Assembly (NCBI RefSeq): GCF_016086655.4
Contig: NC_052140.2
Location: forward strand, 15,872,001 to 15,936,000
DNA from: Lepeophtheirus salmonis
Taxonomy: Eukaryota > Arthropoda > Copepoda > Siphonostomatoida > Caligidae
Direction of reading: 5' to 3'
DNA length: 64,000 nt
Position numbers and translations under genes: made by a program. The notes beneath the pieces are model-generated. The model was not told the origin of the DNA. It did not search any database and saw only the letters and a program-made list of their open reading frames with translations. Positions 62,701-64,000 of this stretch are shown here, piece after piece; positions within the stretch are counted from its first letter, which is position 1; every line of letters starts with the position of its first letter.

Positions 62701-64000
62701 TTAATGATATTAATGCAAATTCCACAAAATCTATATTTGTTTGTTAAAACGTTTGTAAAGGAATCAAATAATATTGTTTTGCAATATAATCTCTCCCGTT
62801 GTAGAGCGATTGGTGTTGGATCGGTCTAAAAAAAACCAAAAAGGACTGTGAGTCCAAGGACCAGTCCTTAACAATCTTTTCTGGTAACTACAACAAGTGC
62901 AGTTTACACTCTTCAACCCTCCAGATGAAGAAGTAAGAACACCATTGGTAAATGATCAATGATTTACTTCACGCCCCATTTGTCCATTTTCTGGGGCGTT
63001 CGCAGGTTGTTTTTTTTTTTTTTGGGGGGGGGGCTTCATTTTTTTGAAAATATTATAAAGTTAAAATTTTTGATTTTTAAAAAGTAAATTATATTTATAA
63101 GCCTCAAAACAATATAAAGCAAACCCAAGACGATGGGAAATGATTAGTCTTGGATTGATCTAAAAAGAGCTACAGTCCAATCAGTCCTGTCCTAATAAAA
63201 TTTGTCAGTCCTTATCAGTCTTTTATTGTAATTACAATACCTGAAATGACGGAGTACCTAAATACATCATTTCAGTTGGGGAAGTTTCCTCATAATCTCT
63301 TTCAAAGAGACAAGATCCCTGAAGTTTAAAGTAGTAATAACATATGTATATATTTTAAATTATATGACTAATGATATTGAAGCATTAGTTCAGACCTTGG
63401 CATTTTTTTTTTTTTTAATATTTATAAATTATGTACTTCTAAATGCCCCTGTCATTCTTTGTCTTTCAACTCAAATTATTGATGAGGAGAAATATGTATT
63501 AACAAATTATTATTGAACTTAAAGGTACTGCAAACGAGATTCATTATTAATAACTTGTTCATTGTATGTTTTGATATAAAAACAACTAATCAGGGAAAAC
63601 CTGGGATGCATTCATATAATCAATAAATCAATAAGACTGCTTTAAAAAGTACATAGTATAAATACAGCCAAGATAAAGAAGGAGGGGGGGGGACAATTGA
63701 AATTTAGTTCTAAAAGATAAGATATGTATATAATTTGACTACTGATTGTAAAATAACGACAACTTGAATATATATGTAACATAAGATGAAATCCTACCGA
63801 TCAGTGGTGGGCTCTGGCCCAATCCTAATGCCAGGGAAATCTTTTTCCAATAAATATCGTATAAACGTTGTCTTTCCAGTCGAATACTGACCGACAAGCA
63901 TAACCATGGGTCTAGCGTCGAAATCGGGATCTTCAAGGGCTGGAGAATGAAAATCATGGAAGCTGTACTCCTTCTCTAATGGAAGGAGTTTTTGACGATA
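41560..64000 (-). CDS. EHD1: EH domain-containing ATPase (EHD/Past1), 5' end outside window
   Basis: EHD proteins are dynamin-like ATPases that bind and tubulate membranes in endocytic recycling. Six exons joined 63798-64000, 46844-47200, 46435-46705, 46138-46365, 42156-42423 and 41560-41765 give 510 continuous residues with TAA at the end; by comparison with the family roughly 28 N-terminal residues lie beyond base 64000. All introns are GT-AG and phases agree. Counting from the first residue in the window: P-loop GQYSTGKTT at 37-45, switch-I PEPTTDRF at 63-69, DTPG at 125-128, NKAD at 191-194, helical membrane-binding region, then a C-terminal EH domain with the calcium loop DVDRDGMLDVEE at 466-477 and Trp462 in GKIWKLSD, expected to bind NPF peptides. 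No key residue is missing and no stop interrupts, so the gene looks functional. Intron lengths are about 16.6 kb, 138, 69, 3714 and 390 bp. A single EHD gene is usual in arthropods (Past1 in Drosophila); assignment within EHD1-4 is not meaningful here. Confidence 0.96.
41822..42140. repeat. Two family E-like (TCGGT-rich) fragments in intron 5
   Basis: The first, about 41822-41950, starts TAATGTTGAGACTTGGTTCG and ends (inverted) TATTGTTGGGTTTCGGTGGG. The second, about 41960-42140, starts TAGTCTTGAGACTCGGTCCG and ends (inverted) CACTAAGTGTTTTGTATCTC. They resemble the hAT-like elements at 19.7 and 49.96 kb and account for most of the 390-bp intron. Confidence 0.5.
42156..42423 (-). CDS. EHD1: EHD exon 5
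   Basis: Phase-0 start after TTTTAG, ending in one base of a split codon before GTACAT. Encodes VDRMLAEDIAKLMTVI, the linker with GGAFDG, and the first helix of the EH domain (YDEIFEKLDPVDGKITGS). The opposite-strand open frame here is only a shadow. Confidence 0.95.
42615..43080. repeat. Repeat family J in EHD intron 4 (empty-site copy)
   Basis: Aligns in order with 61460-62200: TGAATACTACTTGATG, AAATCAAAGTAATATGAACT, TTAGAGAAAAATATCTTATA, TAGGGTATGATATAGA, GGTCCCATTTTTAGACC, ATAGTTCACTATTTTCCTG and TGACGTTAAATGAAA. It lacks the 312-bp family B insertion found in the other copy. Confidence 0.7.
43330..43800. repeat. Family I long repeat in EHD intron 4
   Basis: Begins with the family I block (CCTTTATTTTATCACGC ... 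GGCCCCAATCATTTGGTAGTT) and continues colinearly with 48410-48850: TCCTAATATTAAAATA, ATACTGTATTGTAATATTG, TAAAACCGTAGCTATACATT, TCCTGTCCTTTTGTAGACGG and AATAAATTATGAAATAGCCA. Class unknown. Confidence 0.65.
43815..44060 (+). pseudogene. Mariner 5' fragment (AKQWLE-type)
   Basis: The DNA after 43945 spells, with frameshifts, the mariner N-terminal motif x-A-K-Q-W-L-E-T-C-x-G-x-S-A-P-x-K: CTTCATGGGGAAAAAATAGT, then TCTAAGCAATGGCTTGAAAC, GTGTTCCGGGAACTCTGCTC, then CGATGTAGCTCAATGGA. Only the 5' part is present and the frame is broken. Assigned from remembered family wording, so confidence is moderate. Confidence 0.45.
44167..44233. repeat. 13-bp inverted repeat in EHD intron 4
   Basis: GGTCAGATGGAGT at 44167-44179 and ACTCCATCTGACC at 44221-44233, perfect, with a 41-base spacer. 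Probably the remains of a small inverted-repeat element. Confidence 0.7.
44300..44615. repeat. Repeat family D, copy 1 (EHD intron 4)
   Basis: Homologous to 58668-58985: TATATATATTAGCAGCAGAT, GAAACAAAGAATGAAGGTAG, GAGACAGAGAGA, AATGAGGTTTTATTTAAGTC, TTAATGACCTTGGA, CATTTTGGATTCTATGTGTG. Purine-rich tract in the middle. Both copies are in EHD introns in the same orientation. No coding potential. Confidence 0.7.
44616..46137. other. EHD intron 4, right part; no exon or element recognised
   Basis: Contains poly-T tracts (44827-44847 and 45346-45363) and otherwise plain A/T-rich intronic sequence. The open frames here have no motifs. Confidence 0.5.
46138..46365 (-). CDS. EHD1: EHD exon 4
   Basis: Exactly 76 codons, phase 0 at both ends (after CCTTTTAG, before GTATGTG). 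Encodes VHAYIISGLRKDMPSMFGKD through QISPGDFPDLQKMQ to KKLLDR, part of the helical domain that contacts membrane. Confidence 0.96.
46435..46705 (-). CDS. EHD1: EHD exon 3
   Basis: Starts with one base completing an Arg codon, then 90 codons: IVLNKADMVDHQQLMRVYGA, the GSFWDEPL block and the helical segment to RARLAK. NKAD provides nucleotide-base specificity in this family. Separated from exon 4 by only 69 bases. Confidence 0.97.
46844..47200 (-). CDS. EHD1: EHD exon 2
   Basis: Starts one base after AAAG with the last base of a split Arg codon, and encodes FIAVMHGDQDGVIPGNALVV, the phenylalanine-containing FGNAFLNRF segment, the DTPGILSG motif, a RGYDF-x-x-VLEWFAERVD block and FDAHKLDISDEF to DKI. 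It holds the Mg/nucleotide-sensing DTPG motif. Confidence 0.97.
47201..48329. other. EHD intron 1, left end; no element recognised
   Basis: Plain A/T-rich intronic sequence with a short TGGGTGGGTGAGTGGGTAGG stretch near 47285. No exon-like frame. Confidence 0.45.
48330..48850. repeat. Family I repeats, two blocks plus long copy
   Basis: Two successive family I blocks (48330-48395 and 48400-48475, each with TTTTATTACATCATGCAGC- or TTATTATATCACGCAACC-type starts) followed by the long segment colinear with 43400-43780 (TCCTGTCCTTTTGGAAACGG, AATAAATTATGAAATGGCCA). Also a short TATAG microsatellite near 48775-48790. Confidence 0.65.
48930..49110. repeat. Two-unit tandem duplication in intron 1
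   Basis: Two units share GTGTTTCGTCAAAATCTGCT / GTGTTTCGTCAAAATCCGCT, CAGTCGATACGATACATTA / CAGTCGGTACGCTACATCA, and ATTCTAGCAA in the same order with a period of about 95 bp. Diverged, hence not recent. Confidence 0.75.
49870..49958 (+). repeat. Family I repeat copy next to family E element
   Basis: AATTACTTTTATAGCATCAC, AAAAAGAAACAGAAAAAAAC and CCCAAATCAGTGGGTAG follow the family I order; the block ends where the family E element begins. Confidence 0.55.
49959..50332. mobile_element. Family E hAT-like element, second copy
   Basis: Starts TAGTATTGGGTTTCGGTC and ends near GTGAGAACACTG. Body homologous to 19696-20121, including GACGTTATATGAAGTT, TTTGGATTGATTTTGATAAC and TATATGTATACAGTATTTTT. 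Here the 8-bp flanks (GTAGATAA and ATTATCCA) do not match. Confidence 0.65.
50340..51822. other. EHD intron 1; family F fragment only
   Basis: A family F fragment (CCACAGTTAAGGACCAGTAG, AACTGGTCTTAAGACTGGAC) lies at about 50706-50790. The rest, including the 80-codon frame at 51464-51706, shows nothing recognisable. Confidence 0.45.
51823..52652 (+). mobile_element. 830-bp mariner remnant with ~105-bp inverted ends
   Basis: TA flanks (51821-51822, 52653-52654). The left end CCGGATGTTCAAAAAGTCTT through GTAAACATCCGGTTCAAAC matches the inverted right end (TTCGGAAGTTTTGGAAAG ... GTAAACATCCGGTTTGATCC), so the inverted repeats extend about 105 bases, far longer than usual mariner ends. Inside, TRLCHSKLLLNDLTHNGNRV and then, after a small frame change, 'FFSDEKIFSVDPVINKQNNR'-type sequence mark the first catalytic region; the later catalytic residues are missing. 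Confidence 0.75.
52660..53660. other. EHD intron 1; no gene recognised
   Basis: Contains a diverged right half of the 164-bp hAT MITE type (CTACAGTGATGAAAAGGTTA near 53535) and a GGTCATCAAAAAATGTATTTT block near 53382. Otherwise A/T-rich. Confidence 0.45.
53664..54236. mobile_element. CAGGGGCG-type MITE, long copy 5
   Basis: Left end TAGGAGCGTCCGCAGGATC and right end (inverted) CAGGGGTGTCCACAAGGGG. The interior consists of about a dozen degenerate units of the type CAAAAATCCATAGCTATTCA followed by an A/T run, spaced roughly 45-60 bases apart. The Lys-rich frame at 53698-53961 is a product of these A-runs and not a gene. No matching flanks found. Confidence 0.75.
54406..54608. mobile_element. 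203-bp family F hAT-like MITE
   Basis: Ends TAGTGTTGTGTCAGCC and (inverted) TATTGGTGTGTCAGGGC. Flanks CTTAAATG (54398-54405) and TTTAAATG (54609-54616) form an 8-bp target duplication with one mismatch. The interior is rich in GGACCGG, CAGACCGGTCC and AGTCC motifs. Fragments of the same family occur at 30781, 50706, 58450, 59085, 62850 and 63130. Confidence 0.8.
54980..55753 (+). mobile_element. Mariner (SETMAR/Mos1-like) element, internally deleted
   Basis: The left end reads TATGTTGGAGAAAAAGTAGT then TTCGTATTTCC; the right end inverted reads TATGTTAGGAAAAAAGTAAT then CTCGTTTTT. The plus strand encodes, with breaks, MEISKDQIRHILHFY-type N-terminal sequence, VSFAQQWFE, LKAGDLTEAASIVE-like and RTHL, then MKLQELGWEVIMHPSYSPDL followed by APSDYRLFLSMNNALGG (third catalytic Asp region) and the tail. 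The first catalytic Asp region is deleted. About 775 bp against roughly 1.3 kb for an intact element. Confidence 0.8.
55760..56340. other. EHD intron 1; no element recognised
   Basis: A GA-rich tract lies at 55888-55910. The 60-codon frame at 56135-56317 shows no motif. Confidence 0.4.
56345..56605 (-). pseudogene. Mariner deletion derivative: HTH fused to third-Asp region
   Basis: A minus-strand frame of 82 codons reads NVIDKFQLAHSKQLDVYRTT and VSKSVTLGRKNCS (helix-turn-helix region, homologous to 10780-10925), then directly LYKPDANPSDYTFCVHIEAC and SVCQSLL (P-D-x-N-P-x-D-Y, third catalytic Asp region). The first two catalytic regions are absent and the join keeps the frame open. It is more G+C-rich than its surroundings. 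Most likely an internally deleted, non-autonomous element; expression as a truncated protein cannot be judged. Confidence 0.6.
56636..56735. repeat. Family A 3' fragment
   Basis: Contains CTAATGAAACGTCATGACAG, CTAATTTACCTTCCCCCAAA and TCAAATTGTCACGGGGG, the terminal blocks of family A. Confidence 0.55.
57074..58233. mobile_element. hAT-type element with 8-bp duplication, hosting a nested MITE
   Basis: Ends TAGTGATGTGCCACGAG and (inverted) TAGAGATGTGTCACGAG. Flanking ATAAATAG is identical on both sides (57066-57073 and 58234-58241). The interior has ACTCGAGG / TACTCGAA motifs but no recognisable transposase. A family B MITE (57321-57909) lies inside, so the original element was about 570 bp. 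Confidence 0.88.
57321..57909. mobile_element. CAGGGGCG-type MITE, long copy 6, nested
   Basis: Left end TAGGGGTTTCCGCAGGTTT; right end (inverted) is CGAGGGACGTTCGCAGGC. Inside, ATATAT tracts and repeated AAAATCCATAGCTATTCGC / TCATCAGCTGTTCAC units. The 82-codon Lys-rich frame at 57590-57838 is an artefact of A-runs. Younger than the hAT element it interrupts. Confidence 0.7.
58450..58555. repeat. Family F fragment
   Basis: CCAGTCTTAGGACCGGCCCT, CAGGTCCTTAATACCGTCAG and CCTTCGGACTGTCAG match the internal order of the complete copy at 54406-54608. Confidence 0.5.
58668..58985. repeat. Repeat family D, copy 2 (EHD intron 1)
   Basis: Colinear with 44300-44615: TATATATATTAGCAGAGGAT, GAAACAAAGAATGAAGGTAG, AATGAGGTTTTATTTAAGTC, TTTTGGATTCAATGTGTGAT. 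Confidence 0.7.
59245..59640. repeat. Repeat family C, copy 1, with family B insertion
   Basis: Left arm GTGCAGTTTACACTATTCAG, CCTCCAGATGAAGACGTAAG and GATTTACTTCACACG; a family B element at 59337-59568 (CAGAGGCGTCCGCAGGATTT start); right arm GTTTCCTCATAACATCTTTC and AAAGAGAAAGATACCTGAA. The same arrangement at 62895-63345 shows that the insertion predates duplication of this segment. Confidence 0.65.
60169..60582 (-). other. Unrecognised 137-codon open stretch in EHD intron 1
   Basis: An open minus frame without an ATG at its beginning (first possible initiator TTG after an in-frame TAA; first ATG about 36 codons in). It has balanced, protein-like composition: KPVCKGRQRGIEHIRATMIG, EDKIIIILYDPSIINDDETN, then LHSHMKYESSFSQDKL and LLDKPVLLSITPQRYYLRGF. 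I recognise no domain, transmembrane segment or transposase motif. It might be an exon or remnant of another coding element nested in the EHD intron, or a chance open frame, which is less usual at this length in such A/T-rich DNA. Confidence 0.3.
60590..61060. other. EHD intron 1; nothing recognised
   Basis: Poly-T tract at 60821-60834, otherwise A/T-rich without motifs. Confidence 0.45.
61063..61345. repeat. CAGGGGCG-type MITE, copy 8
   Basis: GTGGCCGTCCGCAGCGGGTA at the left, then GGAGTGCTGTAGCCCCCC and A/T minirepeats with ATAGTTGTGGATTTTT. The right end is degraded. Confidence 0.5.
61460..62200. repeat. Repeat family J, copy 2, interrupted by family B
   Basis: Colinear with 42615-43080. 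Blocks left of the insertion: AATACTACTTCATGC, AAATCAAAGTGATATGCACT, CTAGGGTTAGATATA, GGTCCCATTTTGACATC. Blocks right of it: ATAGTTCAATATTTTATTTC, TGACGTCAAGTGAAA. The interruption at 61759-62070 is a family B MITE. Confidence 0.7.
61759..62070. mobile_element. CAGGGGCG-type MITE, copy 9, with 5-bp duplication
   Basis: Left end GAGGGGCATCCTCAGGGGT; right end (inverted) CAGGGGCGTCTGCAGGAT. Flanks ATAGT (61754-61758) and ATAGT (62071-62075). Comparison with the uninterrupted paralogue at 42941 (single ATAGT) confirms the insertion point. The interior has the GGAGGGGCTGTAACATCC block and ATAGCTATGGATTTTT minirepeats. Confidence 0.85.
62201..62850. other. EHD intron 1; nothing recognised
   Basis: A/T-rich with ATATAG repeats near 62384-62400; no exon or element ends seen. 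Confidence 0.45.
62895..63345. repeat. Repeat family C, copy 2, with family B and F pieces
   Basis: Left arm GTGCAGTTTACACTCTTCAA, CCTCCAGATGAAGAAGTAAG and GATTTACTTCACGCC; family B start CTGGGGCGTTCGCAGGTTG at 62991 (to about 63090, right end lost); a family F-like stretch (AATCAGTCCTGTCCTAAT) at 63170-63220; right arm GTTTCCTCATAATCTCTTTC and AAAGAGACAAGATCCCTGA. Confidence 0.6.
63798..64000 (-). CDS. EHD1: EHD exon (most 5' in window), continues past base 64000
   Basis: 67 codons plus two bases before the GTAGGAT donor: YRQKLLPLEKEYSFHDFHSP, the ALEDPDFDARPMVMLVG strand, P-loop GQYSTGKTTFIRYLLEKDFP and GIRIGPEPTTD. The frame is open to the window edge. By family comparison roughly 28 residues including the initiator Met lie further right, in this or another exon. 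Confidence 0.96.

Noticed and set aside
2650..63240. tRNA or rRNA genes
   Set aside because: I looked for cloverleaf-like A/B box patterns and rRNA-like conserved strings and found none I could support; a dedicated covariance-model scan would settle it.

Overview
This is a window of an A+T-rich, intron-containing animal nuclear genome. I infer an arthropod, most likely a parasitic copepod of the sea-louse type. The basis is five GT-AG introns in one gene, a very high load of decayed mariner/Tc1, hAT and P-element-like transposons, and mariner copies whose wording (for example 'NRRNDRW' after the first catalytic Asp) I recall from copepod genomes. The species is inference. I saw no bacterial-type operon, rRNA, tRNA or CRISPR array.

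Two host genes are well supported. (1) A single-exon gene on the minus strand at 3530-4768 encodes a 412-residue protein: a Ser/Thr/Pro-rich acidic N-terminus with a basic nuclear-localisation-like cluster, then three C-terminal C2H2/C2HC zinc fingers. It is probably a transcription factor of unrecognised identity. (2) The C-terminal 510 residues of an EH-domain ATPase (EHD/Past1 family, endocytic recycling) lie on the minus strand in six exons from the right edge (63798-64000) down to 41560. All five introns are GT-AG with compatible phases. The first codons lie beyond base 64000. Intron 1 is about 16.6 kb and intron 4 about 3.7 kb; both are packed with transposon debris.

The rest is mostly mobile-element graveyard. 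Left part (1-3500): a CAGGGGCG-type MITE, a CGGBP1-like/BED fragment and another MITE. Middle (7.8-40.8 kb): repeat family A, many mariner remnants (best copy 15209-16453, with both inverted repeats and TA target sites but stop codons in the transposase), a P-element-like pseudogene (about 25.57-26.60 kb), a hAT pseudogene with BED/GTF2IRD2-like character (31.7-32.5 kb), a long fold-back element (35.4-36.1 kb), and small hAT MITEs, several with perfect 8-bp target-site duplications. Right part (41.5-64 kb): the EHD gene with its transposon-filled introns.

The most interesting items are evolutionary rather than a new enzymatic system. They are: a MITE family (about ten copies plus fragments) with inverted ends close to CAGGGGCGTCCGCAGG, apparent 5-bp target duplications and internal degenerate A/T minirepeats; a paralogous pair of segments in two EHD introns that gives a natural empty site for one insertion; a nested insertion inside a hAT element with intact 8-bp duplications; and two near-perfect hairpins that look like fold-back template-switch scars. 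I found no convincing undescribed defence, biosynthetic or regulatory system.
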